Shown here piece after piece: positions 51,548 through 63,020 of a stretch of 64,000 nucleotides of DNA. The DNA comes from Microglena sp. YARC (lineage: Eukaryota; Chlorophyta; Chlorophyceae; Chlamydomonadales; Chlamydomonadaceae). A program made the position numbers and the translations under genes. Position 1 is the stretch's first letter. Each line of letters opens with the position of its first letter. Under the pieces are notes generated by a model. That model made no database searches, was not told where the DNA came from, and saw only the letters and a list, made by a program, of their open reading frames with translations. The DNA lies in contig CM039462.1 in the NCBI GenBank assembly GCA_022414725.1, positions 98,615,483 to 98,679,482 on the forward strand. The letters are read 5' to 3'.

Positions 51548-54309
51548 GTGGACCACTATTCCCTCATTCGCCACAGCGACGGAAATAGAAGGAAGGAGCT
51601 TTGGTGCCCTAATTGCCATGACCCAACATCGGGGTTCCGCAGTGTGCTAGAGGGTAAGGGGTTCAACAACGGTTTGCGGCCTGGCTTCAACACTGATGGT
51701 ACCACTTTCAAGGCACTGTACTCCAGTTTCTGCTGCAATAACAAGGCATGCCCTGGAAACCCCAACGACAGGCGCAAAGGATCAGGTTGGATATTGGGTT
51801 TTTTTTAGGGGTTGATGATGATGATGATGGGTAGGTGGTGTTTGTGGGTGGGCATGTGTGTGTGGGTGGGGTGGGGGTTGTATGAGTGTGGGTGGGTGGG
51901 TAGGTGGGGGTGGAGGTGGTATGAGTGTGGGTGGGTGGGTGGGTGGGTGGAGGGGGGAGATTTGGGAAGGGTGCCTGGACTGTGGGGTAACATGTGGACA
52001 TATGGTAGCACTTGAGGGGACACATGCCATTATGGGTGGGTGGGTGGGTGGAGGGGGAGACTTGGGAGGGGTGCCTGGACTGTGGGGTAACATGTGGACA
52101 TATGGTAGCACTTGAGGGGACACATGCCATTATTGTATGTGATTTACGTACATGTACCAACCACCATACTATGTCTTGTTGTAGGGGTCAATGCGTTGGA
52201 GCGTCGCTTCATTGAGCTGAACTTTGAGGCAGTGGTGCTTCATCTGTATCCCTTCTTCTTTGTGGATGGCTGCACCACCTTGTTCTCTCACTCCGCATTG
52301 GACGAGACAAACTTCTTGTTCCCTCGTGGTGTAGGGCTGAATGATCTGGAAGCAAAGTTCCATGCCCTTCAGGCAAGTTCTTTTTTTTCCTTGTTCGTGC
52401 ATGGGTTTGTGTGGAAAGTTGGGAGGGTGCATGGACTGTGGTGAGCCATATGGGCATATGGTAGCACTTGAGGGGACACATGCCATAATAGTGGATGATT
52501 TATATTTTCTGCTACCAGCTGCATCATCATCATGTATTTAAGAAAACATGTTTTTGGTATCCGTTGTATTGAAGTAGGTGTCATTGTTTGTGTGTGGGTT
52601 CAAGTGAATGCTGTTTGGCATGGGGTTGTCTATATCAAGTGGTTCTTTATGTCAGGTGGTTGTGCGTATCATATGATTATTTAGATCACATGTCATTCCC
52701 TTGTACTTACAACTATGCCCAATACTATTGACTTAGGTTGAGGGCCTGCAGCGCACGGAGCTAGCATACCTGGAGTTCAATGTCTTCCTCAAGGATCGAC
52801 AAACATATATCTGGCCCCATGGATCGCTTTGTGGTGAAGAAAAAACCCGAATGTGGCCCAAGTCGCAGATTTTGAGGAAGCCAAGCTCAGGCGTCCCAAC
52901 TCTAAGCAATTTTGGGGACATGTACGTGTACCAAGGCAGGGAGCGTCTGGCTTTGCAGGTATGTTACAAATGAATTGCACTTAGAAGGCTGGTTGCACCA
53001 ATGGCTTTGCTTGTGGCGCTCATACACATCATGTGGCCTGTGCTAGACATAGAGCTACATACGTTTCCTACCCATCCCAATTAACTACAACTTGCTTGTT
53101 TCTAACAGGATGACATTCAAGCAACGTACACAGCGGAGATCATCTCGATTGATCACGTGGCCTATGTCTGCAAGTTTGTCCGTGGACGTGAGTATATAGT
53201 GTCACAAAAGTAGTATGCATTCCATCCCTCTTGTTGGTTTCTTGTTTGGTTTCTTTTCCTTCTGATGATAGCTTGATGTCCATCCAAGTCCCATATCCCG
53301 CTCCCACCCAACTAGTTTTGTGTCTTATGTGCCTTAGGGAAGTTCAACTGGCTCCTTACTGTGTGCAATGAGAAGGGGCTGTGCATTGGACACTTTGGCA
53401 CTGAGACATGCTCCCTTCGGAGGTGAAGACTCTTCTGCGCAAGGTGCATGACAGGCATATGCTCCTCGGTGTACCGGTGAGTCTGTGACTTCTTGCTCTA
53501 GGATGCCTTAATTATCCTTCTTGCATATATCTATGTATGTGTATGTCCATGACTGGTTGTAAACCACTTAGCATTTTGTTGCAAATATGCTTGTTGGGTT
53601 AGTTACTTTCCATGCCCATCTGCCCAATTTTCACTATATCAAACTGACGTTGTCAACGTTAGTGTTCTGTTTTTTGCATCAGGGACCACTTCTAGCATAT
53701 CTCGACAACTCAGCATGTGCGGGAGCCGCGTTCAAGGAGGCATTTCCTACCTTGGGCCAGCGCACTCCCCTCAATCAATTCGATGACGGCCTTAGGGAAG
53801 ACTGCCTGCATGTGGTTGCTCGCCTTGGGAAGGCGATGAGGCAAGGGCATCCTTTGTACTGTGAGTGAACTATTTACCAGCTTCACTTACAGCTCTCGTC
53901 CCAGTTTTTCCCCCCTCACTATTCGTGTCAACTGAATTGTATTGTTTTGTGATATCAACTTAATTTGGGACTCCTCATAGTGCACTCAGTCCGATGACTG
54001 ATTATATTATGACCACCGGGTATTCCTCAAACCCCTTGATTGCTGTGGTTATGCAACCAGAAGCGCTCGAGGAGCACAAACACCATCCACGCTCATGCCC
54101 AACATTGAACCTGGCTGTCAATTCTCTTTTGTGACGTAGGGCCGGCTATCAATGCCTTGTCCCTCTCCATGTTCCACTGGGACCATGGTGATCGCATCCG
54201 AGTTTTGCCCCAGTTGAAGAAGCGGGAGGAGTTTCGCAAGATGACGGATGAGGAAGTACTGGGGGCAAAGTTGAGACCTTCTCTGTGGTCAGACTTGGGT
54301 GTCAAGAGG
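51548..54309 (+). pseudogene. Transposase exons 2-8: zinc ribbon and DDE-type core
   Basis: Exon 2 has WCPNCHDPTSG and FCCNNKACPGNP, a zinc-ribbon-like Cys set. Exon 5 gives AEIISIDHVAYVCKF (candidate first Asp), exon 6 FNWLLTVCNEKGLCIGHF, and exon 7 PLLAYLDNSACAGAAF (candidate second Asp) followed by DDGLREDCLHVVARLGKAM, a D..H...R block that often carries the third acid. This order fits RNase H-fold eukaryotic transposases. Intron 3 has a GC donor (CAG|GCAAGT, 52373). Exon 6 contains a one-base deletion relative to the open frame. The assignment to a superfamily is inference. Confidence 0.6.
51860..52490 (+). repeat. ~100-bp repeat in introns 2 and 3
   Basis: The block ggggtgcctggactgtgggg ... 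cttgaggggacacatgccat occurs at about 51967-52034 and 52066-52132 in intron 2, and diverged at 52424-52490 in intron 3, each preceded by (gggt)n. Two introns of one gene thus share a repeat. Confidence 0.85.
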
Positions 54310-54526
54310 GTAAGATGTGTTTTGGGGGGCTGTTCGCTGGTGGTACCTTGTGAACAGTGTTATCTTGGGCCTGGCAAATGTAGGGTTCGGGGTCCTGTCA
54401 AATTCTTATACTTCAAAACTGTTCTACACTGCTGTACACACTACTGTTCAGACATTTCAAGAACTTTGACGTATGCAATAAGTCTGTTGGTTCCTCATTC
54501 CCCTATCCCTGGACCCTTCTGAGTAG

Positions 54527-55649
54527 TGCAAGTGCATGTAGAGCTCTCGGCATTGACATCTCCCCCACCTGAACCTGTTCTCGAACCAGCTGCAGATAGC
54601 ATGCGGGGGTATGAAGAACGCTTCTACGCAGAGGAGGAGGCTTTTTCACCTCACCTCTTAAAAACTCCAACAGGGTGCTCTGACCAAGCCCCAACGAGAG
54701 CTTTCGGTTTGCTGGACAAACCCCTGGGGGTATTGGATCCAACAGATGTCACGGAGCAAGAGTCAGCAAGTGAGGGAGTGGGTGAGCACTCCGCGTATCA
54801 AGTGCCCTTGCCATTTGTTGGTGGCACCTCACCCTTGCGTGCATCTACAACAGAGGAGCTCTCTGGCCAGGCCTTGGGGATTTCATTGCTGTCACCTCGA
54901 ATGTCGACTGCAGCCATCAAGAGAGAGGACGGCTCACAATCTGCTGCCCTTGTCACCACCTCCCCTTTGATGAATCAGGCTGATCTGCGACATGACAACC
55001 CCATGACTTCGTGGTTAGTCTGGGATAAGGTAGCTTCATCCCTGTCAGCCCACTTATCAGCCCACCAGACTCCCTGGCATCCAGAGGGTCTTCAGGATGG
55101 TCAATGGTTGTCCAATGGTATCATCTCAGATTTCATCTATGTAATGTGCGAGGTCAGCGGTGTAGCCGCTCACATCACGACCGTGAGTCGGGGCCTGATG
55201 GCGGGCAAGAGGCCAGCAGTTAGGCTTGGCATGGTGAACACCCAGCTGCCACCCGAGCTCGGATATCACTGGTTGTTTGTCGCTTCAGTGAGGTCCAACG
55301 GCAAACTTGTTGTTGTAGAAATTGACCCACTCAACCCGTCTCCGCCCCACAACTCTTCTGTTCACCCCTCTACAAAGGCCCAATTTTCATCTCTGGATAT
55401 CCACGAGTGGTTGGTCGGATGGTATGCAGGGATGGAGGCCATCCTTGAGCACCCGGGCCTTTCCCTTGGAGACCCTCCTGTCCTACAACATGGATCCGAC
55501 ACAACAGAATGTGGAGTCTGGTTGCTAATGATGGTCAACCTCATTCTGGCCGTGTTATCTGGCAAGGTGGAGGTGCCGGAGGCTATGCAGAGTGTTTGTC
55601 GATTGGGCGGCGATGTGCGTCAATTCAGGAGGCACTTGCAAACTCTCCC
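54527..55649 (+). CDS. Exon 9: Ulp1-type (C48) cysteine protease domain
   Basis: A 374-codon exon. An acidic, low-complexity N-terminal half is followed by DGQWLSNGIISDFIYVM, the Ulp1 substrate-groove motif. The catalytic set is H248 (GYHWLF), D267 (EIDPLN), Q321 (LQHGSD) and C329 (TECGVW, codon 55510-55512), numbered from 54526. Spacing matches SUMO/NEDD8 deconjugating proteases, so activity is plausible. It splices in phase to exon 10 through CCC|GTAAGT. The acceptor at 54526 does not phase with exon 8, so an indel or a missed short exon lies between. Confidence 0.8.
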
Positions 55650-55935
55650 GTAAGTCGACTCGCATTGGTTTCTAAGTTCCATCATACAATATTGGTATGA
55701 TCTGTCCTTGCTCTTTTTGATGATGATGATGATGATGGTGATGACGATGATGACGAGAGGGAGGAGGAGGAGGAAGGTACCTGCATTTTACTAATGGCTT
55801 TTCTATCATCATTATGTTCTGCATGTTATGGAATTATGATTGTTATTACTGAACATAAATGCCAATCTATGTATATATTGCATATCCCTGTCCATCCAAT
55901 ATATAACCCTGATTTGACCTCATTTCTATCAACAG

Positions 55936-56725
55936 GGTACAGAGCTCGGCTGCTACAATGCCAGAAAGTCCACAACGAGGCAGCCTCAAGAAGTCAGCTG
56001 GCCCCAGCAAGTCTGCTATTTTGAAGAGCCCTCATGCTTCTACGAAGCGGAGCGGTGAACATCGTTCTCTACCTGCCTTCTTGAAGCGAATCAGGTTAAG
56101 CGGCCGACAGCCTACCATGACTGACTTCTACGACAGCACATTCTCGCCTAGTGATCAAGAGCTGTTTTGGCAGCTTCAGGGTCAGTTCCAAAAGGGAAAC
56201 TCGTACGACTTCACAGCCTTCATGGGGACATTCAACGCCCAGGTAGGCAGCTTGTCCAAGGTACAACTGCAGGAGGTCAGAAGCATGTCCTTCAAGACCG
56301 TGCCGGCATTGGAGTCGTTTGTCAAGCAGAACATCAAGACAATGTAGCAGGCGCAAAGCGCCAAGTTGTTGCTGTTGCAAGGGGATGATGACTTCCAGCG
56401 CCCTGACGATCGTCTACCAGGTGTTCAGCAGAGGATTCCTACAGTTGTTGTTTAACCTCCAAGGACATCAGGTGCAACATCCAGGCCAGGGGCCACCACT
56501 CATGGAATTGCGATTCCATCCGTAAAAGGGGGTGCACGTCCAAACCCCCCAAAGAGGGTGAACAAGTGTGGGCCTTGCTCTTCTCATGGGGGAGTAGATG
56601 TCTCTGTCAAGGGCCACAATTGTACATGGTGCAAGGGCTGCTGGGGCAAGGGTAACAATCCCCCACGCTCGGGACATGGCATTTTGAGAAAGAAGTCTGA
56701 GTGTTCCATTGAACACAAGCGATAG
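55936..56725 (+). pseudogene. Exon 10: basic tail and Cys-rich C-terminus with two in-frame stops
   Basis: Reads VQSSAATMPESPQRGSLKKS, a PIP/AIR-like basic region and DFYDSTFSPSDQELFW, then TAG at 56345. The same frame continues QAQSAKLLLLQGDDDFQRPD to a TAA at 56453, then to a cysteine-rich end: KCGPCSSHGGVD, HNCTWCKGCWGKG and KKSECSIEHKR, stopping at 56725. The pattern CxxC...CxxCxxC suggests a metal-binding module. That it stays readable beyond both stops argues for recent decay. Confidence 0.65.
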
Positions 56726-56799
56726 TTGATGCGCTTAGGACTTGCCGCTATTGCATGATTGGGTGTCATGATGTATAATATCAAAAGTGCACCTACCAC

Positions 56800-57760
56800 A
56801 CAGTCTGCTACCCCTGAACATCCTGGGTAGTGGCCACTAGTTTTATTTCCTGCTACCAGCAGCAGCTTCTAGGCAGCTGCCTGAAAAAACCAGGTAGCGG
56901 CCACTGCTTTTATTTCCTGCTACCTGCAGCAGCTTCCAGGCAGCTCCCTGAACAACACTGGTAGCGGCCACAGCTTTTATTTCCTGCTACCAGCTGCAGC
57001 TTCTAGGCAGCTCCCTGGTCAACACTGGTAGCAGCCACTGCTTTTATCTCCTGCTACCAGCTGCAGCTTATAGGCAGCTCCCTGGTCAAACCTGGTAGCG
57101 GCCACTGCTTTTATTTCCTTCTACCAGCTGCAGCTTCTAGGCAGCTCCCTGGTTAAACCTGGTAGCGGCCACTGCTTTTATTTCCTGCTACCAGCTGCAG
57201 CTTCTAGGAAGCTCCCTAGTCAAACCTTGTAGCGTCCACTGCTTTTATTTCCTGCTACCAGCTGCAGCTTCTAGGCAGCTGCCTGGTCAAACCTGGTAGC
57301 GGCCACGGCTTTTATTTCCTGCTACCAGCTGCAGCTTCTAGGCAGCTCCCTGGTCAAACCTGGTAGCGGCCACAGGTTTTATTTCCTGCTACCAGCTACA
57401 GCTTCTAGGCAGCTCCCTGAACAACATTGGTAGCGGCCACAGGTTTTATTTCTGCTACCAGCTGCAGCTTCTAGGCAGCTCCCTTAACAACCCGGTAGTG
57501 GCCAGTGATTTTCTTTCTTGCTACTAGCAGCAGCTTCCAGGCAGCTCCCAGAACAACCATGATAGTGGCAACTGCTTTTTCTTCCTTCTACCATCAGCAG
57601 GTTCTACGCAGCGCCCTTAACAACCCGGTAGTGGCCAGTGATTTCCTTTCTTGCTACTAGCAGCAGCTTCCAGGCAGATCCCAGAACAACCATGATAGTT
57701 GCCACTGCTTTTCTTTCCTGCTACCAGCAGCAACTTCTAGGCAGCTAAATAACGACCCTA
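56800..57760 (+). repeat. 67-bp tandem repeat with a hairpin, ~14 copies
   Basis: Period 67 (ttttatttcctgctaccag at 56841, 56908, 56975, 57042, 57109, 57176...). Each unit holds ctggtagc and gctaccag about 25 bp apart, an inverted pair that could form an 8-bp stem, then the palindrome agctgcagct. Later copies (57480-57750) are more diverged. Confidence 0.95.
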
Positions 57761-57769
57761 AAAAACTCG

Positions 57770-59450
57770 TGGATGTAAACAACAATCTAGATTCTCTTGC
57801 TGGTGGAAAAGGTCGGGAGTCAAGCAGCCATCCCCATGTAACCAGTGTTGAGGATATGATACCGTTTGCAAACAACGACCTGGAGACCTGCATCGTAGTC
57901 TCGTGGAAAAACTCATGGCAGTTATCAACAATCTAGATTCTCTTGCTGGTGGAAAAGGTCGAGAGTCAAGCAACCATCCCCATGTAACCAGTGTTGAGGA
58001 TATGATACCGTTTGCAAACAACGACCTGGAGACCTGCATCGTAGTCTCGTGGAAAACTCATGGCAGTTAACAACAATCTAGATTCTCTTGCTGGTGGAAA
58101 AGGTCGAGAGTCAAGCAACCATCCCCATGTAACCTATGTTGAGGATATGATACCGTTTGCAAACAACGACCTGGAGACCTGCATCGCAGTCTCGTGGAAA
58201 ACTCGTGGCAGTAAACAACAATCTAGATTCTCTTGCTGGTGGAAAAGGTCGAGAGTCAAGCAGCCATCCCCATGTAACCAGTGTTGAGGATATGATACCG
58301 TTTGCAAACAACGACCTGGAGACCTGCATCGTAGTCTCGTGGAAAACTCATGGCAGTTAAACAACAATCTAGATTCTCTTGCTGGTGGAAAAGGTCGGGA
58401 GTCAAGCAACCATCCCCATGTAACCAGTGTTCAGGATATGATACAGTTTGCAAACAACGACCTGGAGACCTGCATCGTAGTCTCGTGGAAAACTCATGGC
58501 AGTAACAACTATCTAGATTCTCTTGCTGGTGGAAAAGGTCGAGAGTCAAGCAACCATCCCCATGTAACCTATGTTGAGGATATGATACCGTTTGCAAACA
58601 ACGACCTGGAGACCTGCATCGCAGTCTCGTGGAAAACTCGTGGCAGTAAACAACAATCTAGATTCTCTTGCTGGTGGAAAAGGTCGGGAGTCAAGCAGCC
58701 ATCCCCATGTAACCAGTGTTGAGGATATGATACCGTTTGCAAACAACGACCTGGAGACCTGCATCGTAGTCTCGTGGAAAACTCATGGCAGTAAACAACA
58801 ATCTAGATTCTCTTGCTGGTGGAAAAGGTCGGGAGTCAAGCAGCCATCCCCATGTAACCAGTGTTGAGGATATGATACCGTTTGCAAACAACGACCTGGA
58901 GACCTGCATCGTAGTCTCGTGGAAAACTCATGGCAGTAAACAACAATCTAGAATCTCTTGCTGGTGGAAAAGGTCGAGAGTCAAGCAACCATCCCCATGT
59001 AACCAGTGTTGAGGATATGATACCGTTTGCAAACAACGACCTGGAGACCTGCATCGTAGTCTCGTGGAAAACTCATGGCAGTAAACAACAATCTAGATTC
59101 TCTTGCTGGTGGAAAAGGTCGGGAGTCAAGCAGCCATCCCCATGTAACCTGTGTTGAGGATATGATACCGTTTGCAAAACAACGACCTGGAGACCTGCAT
59201 CGTAGTCTCGTGGAAAACTCATGGCAGTAAACAACAATCTAGATTCTCTTGCTGGTGGAAAAGGTCGAGAGTCAAGCAGCCATCCCCATGTAACCAGTGT
59301 TGAGGATATGATACCGTTTGAAAACAACGACCTGAAGACCTGCATCGTAGTCTCGTGGAAAACTCATGGCAGTAAACAACAATCTAGATTCTCTTGCTGG
59401 TGGAAAAGGTCGAGAGTCAAGCAGCAATCCCCATGGAAAACTTGATGCAC
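57770..59450 (+). repeat. 145-bp tandem repeat, ~11.5 copies
   Basis: Unit includes caatctagattctcttgctg, catccccatgtaaccagtgt and acgacctggagacctgcatc. Copies are nearly identical (few substitutions, occasional single-base indels), so the array is young. Open frames on both strands merely follow the period. Confidence 0.95.
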
Positions 59451-60459
59451 TAACCAGAAATGGGAAGGATTTGTTATGGAAATGTCAATATTATATTAAG
59501 TCAAGTCGAATATTATTCAAAACAGTGCAAATCTGTGCGAATCAGTTCAATTCTGTGGAAAAGTTCAGAAAAGGCTAGTAACAGCTAGCAACAGCCCCCG
59601 ACACGGTTGCCCCGGAGTGCCTATATTCTCAGGCCAAAAAAATTTCCCCCGGGGCCTTTGGCCCCGGTTTTCCAAGGTCAGCTGCCCCGGTATAGTTTTC
59701 CAAACCCGCCCCTAGGGTAGCAGGCGGTCCAAGGGCCAGATCTTCCCGCGCTTGGAAAACTTGCAGATCTTCCCGCGCTTTGCAACATTGCAGATCTTCC
59801 CGCGCTTTTTGTGACCGCTAGGCAATTCTAAGTGTCTGCTAACATGGCTAGCGTGCACGATACTCTGGTCGACCTTCAAGAATATGTAGGTTTCCTTCGC
59901 GGTCAATAGTCTGCCTTGCCTTTCGCACCGACTGTGCCGCTGACCTTCTCTGTTTTGGCCTTCTCTGTTTTGACCTTCTCTGTTTCGACCTTCCCTGCCT
60001 TGGCCGTCTCTGTTTTGCAGAACCAAGCAGACTTCGCCTCCTCGATTGGATACCTAGACAACGGATTAGGTAAGACTACTCGCCACTCTGCGGTGGACTT
60101 TCCTAGATGGGCATTTACACTGCCTTGGCTGCTTGTGCATCCAAGGCAGGTCTCCATATGATGAACTAGCACGAGCCATCGTTTTGATTACCTGCATCGA
60201 AGTATTTTCGCCATCACTAGAGCCTGGCCCGATGTGTAACCTTGAATTTACACGAGGTGTCTTTACGCATTAAATTGTTTTTGTCACCAGCCTAGGAGGC
60301 CACAGCGCATCCCGCCGATTCTATGATCTTACGCGCTAGCCAAATATGTGCCCATCGTCAGATCGTTTCTTCGCCCTTGGACTGCTGTACCTCCATGCTA
60401 GTCAAACGGACCCACCTGCTCACCTGACCCCACTGTATCTCGTTCCACTTTTGCCACAG
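59451..60459. other. Region without firm genes
   Basis: The 24-bp string at 59685-59708 equals that at 50245. Short repeats cagatcttcccgcgctt (59740-59810, three copies) and ttctctgttttgacc (59945-59990, three copies) are present. Proline- and glutamine-type ORFs here are repeat-driven. Confidence 0.5.
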
Positions 60460-60881
60460 ACCTCCAAGAACATATAGCACTTCTACCTCATGGCCCCAGC
60501 TGCACACTCTCTGCCGAGCAGCACAAATACAAGCCTCAGCAAATGGTTGGGCCCACAGGACAGCTGCAGCCCTTGTTTCGATCCTGTGTCCCCAATGCGG
60601 GAGTCACACCTGTGTCTGACTGTTCAAACAGTTTACTTCAACATCCTGCATGTGGACTTTCCCATGGAACTGGGTCAAGCATCCAGCGCGAATCGTTGGA
60701 CAATAACCACGATAGCAAGAACAACAGCAAGAACAACAGCTCTTGCAGGGTCAACAGCTGTGATATGAACAACCGGGAGCAGAAGTCTAGTCATATCTCT
60801 CCGTGGGTAATTTCACCACAAGAGAACCCTACATTAAAGCGGGCGCAGTCTGTGTTAGATGCTTCGATGCAGGTGACACAG
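60460..60881 (+). CDS. Possible internal exon of an unknown gene
   Basis: Acceptor ttttgccacag before 60460 and donor CAG|GTGAGC at 60882, open throughout in one frame: LQEHIALLPHGPSCTLSAEQ ... HKYKPQQMVG ... ISPQENPTLKRAQSVLDASM. Polar, Asn/Ser-rich. No domain recognised and no partner exon is certain. It could be part of a gene whose next exon was caught in the 164-bp repeats. Confidence 0.35.
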
Positions 60882-61249
60882 GTGAGCACTTATTTGCTTT
60901 TTACCGCCCTCAATGTAGGAGAGGCTCGACGGTCACACCGGTCACACTCGAAGAGCCATTTTTTGTGGGTGTTATTGGTGGGGTGGGTGATGTTGGTGGT
61001 GTTGAAGTGGGTGGTGGTGTTGAGGTGGGTGAAGGGTGGCAGTGGTGGGGGAGTTTTTTTTGTTTCATCCCCGATTCACGTAGGTGGGCTCCAAAAGCTT
61101 ACGTGCTGTCACATGGCAAATGTACGTTTTGAAGTACCTTGCAAGAGATTCCCAGCATAGTCAGTCAACAGCCTCAATAGTCTGGCTTTGTTAGATCGCA
61201 TGGCATCAGCATTCTGACTGCTCATGATATGTTAGGCTTGGTTTGGTTT

Positions 61250-63020
61250 GGCCCCACACATATCACCCACCCCACCCCCCATCCCCATGCCCTTCCATTC
61301 TTTCAGACCGTCCAAATTATCAGTGGCTCTGCAGCCAGCGCTCTCCCACACAGTAGCTCCCACCCCTGTACTGCAGGCCCTCGTAGAGCAGTACACAGAC
61401 CTGGAATAACTACCCTGTCCATCCCACACACACATCACCCCCCCACCCCCCACCCCACCCCCGTACCCTTCCATTCATTCAGACCGTTCTAAGTAACAGT
61501 GGCTCTGCACCAGGCGCTCTCCCACACAGCAGCTCCCACCCCTGTACTGCAGGCCCTCGTAGAGCAGTACACAGAGCTGGAATAACTACCCTGTCCATCC
61601 CACACACACATCGCCCCCCCACCCCCGTGCCCTTCCATTCTTTCAGACCGTTCTAAGTAACAGTGGCTCTGCACCAGGCGCTCTCTCACACAGCAGCTCC
61701 CACCCCTGTACTGCAGGCCCTCGTAGAGCAGTACACAGACCTGGAATAACTACCCTGTCCATCCCACACACACATCGCCCCCCCACCCCCGTTCCCTTCC
61801 ATTCTTTCAGACCGTTCTAAGTAACAGTGGCTCTGCACCAGGCGCTCTCTCACACAGCAGCTCCCACCCCTGTACTGCAGGCCCTCGTAGAGCAGTACAC
61901 AGAGCTGGAATAACTACCCTGTCCATCCCACACACACATCACCCCCCCACCCCGTGCCCTTCCATTCTTTCAGACCGTTCTAAGTAACAGTGGCTCTGCA
62001 CCAGGCGCTCTCTCACACAGCAGCTCCCACCCCTGTACTGCAGGCCCTCGTAGAGCAGTACACAGAGCTGGAATAACTACCCTGTCCATCCCACACACAC
62101 ATCGCCCCCCCACCCCCGTGCCCTTCCATTCTTTCAGACCGTTCTAAGTAACAGTGGCTCTGCACCAGGCGCTCTCTCACACAGCAGCTCCCACCCCTGT
62201 ACTGCAGGCCCTCGTAGAGCAGTACATAGACCTGGAATAACTACCCTGTCCATCCCACACACACATCACCCCCCCACCCCCGTGCCCTTCCATTCTTTCA
62301 GACCGTTCTAAGTAACAGTGGCTCTGCACCAGGCGCTCTCCCACACAGCAGCTCCCACCCCTGTACTGCAGGCCCTCGTAGAGCAGTACACAGAGCTGGA
62401 ATAACTACCCTGTCCATCCCACACACACATCGCCCCCCCACCCCCGTGCCCTTCCATTCTTTCAGACCGTTCTAAGTAACAGTGGCTCTGCACCAGGTGG
62501 TCTCTCACACAGCAGCTCCCACCCCTGTACTGCAGGCCCTCGTAGAGCAGTACACAGACCTGGAATAACTACCCTGTCCATCCCACACACACATCGCCCC
62601 CCCACCCCCGTGCCCTTCCATTCTTTCAGACCGTTCTAAGTAACAGTGGCTCTGCACCAGGCGCTCTCTCACACAGCAGCTCCCACCCCTGTACTGCAGG
62701 CCCTCGTAGAGCAGTACACAGACCTGGAATAACTACCCTGTCCATCCCACACACACATCACCCCCCCACCCCCGTGCCCTTCCATTCTTTCAGACCGTTC
62801 TAAGTAACAGTGGCTCTGCACCAGGCGCTCTCTCACACAGCAGCGCTCACCCCTGTACTGCAGGCCCTCGTAGAGCAGTACACAGAGCTGGAATAACTAC
62901 CCTGTCCATCCCACACACACATCACCCCCCACCCCCCACCCCACCCCTGTGCCCTTCCATTCTTCAGACCGTTCTATGTAACAGTGGCTCTGCACCAGGC
63001 GCTCTCCCACAAAGCAGCTC
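61250..63020 (+). repeat. 164-bp tandem repeat containing an exon-like segment, ~11 copies
   Basis: accgttctaagtaacagtgg recurs at 61647, 61811, 61974, 62138..., period 163-164. Each unit has a C-rich pyrimidine tract and ccttccattctttcag, a strong splice acceptor, right before an open segment (TVLSNSGSAPGALSHSSSHP). Copies are almost identical; the first and last are diverged. Confidence 0.95.

Larger units (their letters stand above)
50693..56725 (+). pseudogene. Multi-exon DDE-type transposase with Ulp1 protease domain, decayed
   Basis: Exons by splice signals and frame: 50693-50944, 51548-51785, 52185-52372, 52737-52958, 53109-53187, 53338-53476, 53683-53860, 54140-54309, 54527-55649 and 55936-56725. 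Phases agree at all junctions except exon 8 to 9. Exon 6 needs one extra base near 53410 to stay open. In the last exon a TAG (56345-56347) and a TAA (56453-56455) interrupt a frame otherwise open to 56725. Domain order: zinc ribbon, RNase H-fold transposase, Ulp1 (C48), Cys-rich tail. Probably the gene of a large DNA transposon (KDZ-like or Mutator-like); no terminal repeats were found. Confidence 0.7.

Noticed and set aside
58060..59445. Series of 72-75 aa ORFs with conserved sequence on both strands
   Set aside because: They are the same 145-bp repeat read again; all end within the next unit and no unit has a promoter or splice context.
60543..61160. Single 205-aa gene
   Set aside because: The second half crosses a GTGAGC donor into a TGGTGG repeat; only the part up to 60881 looks coding.
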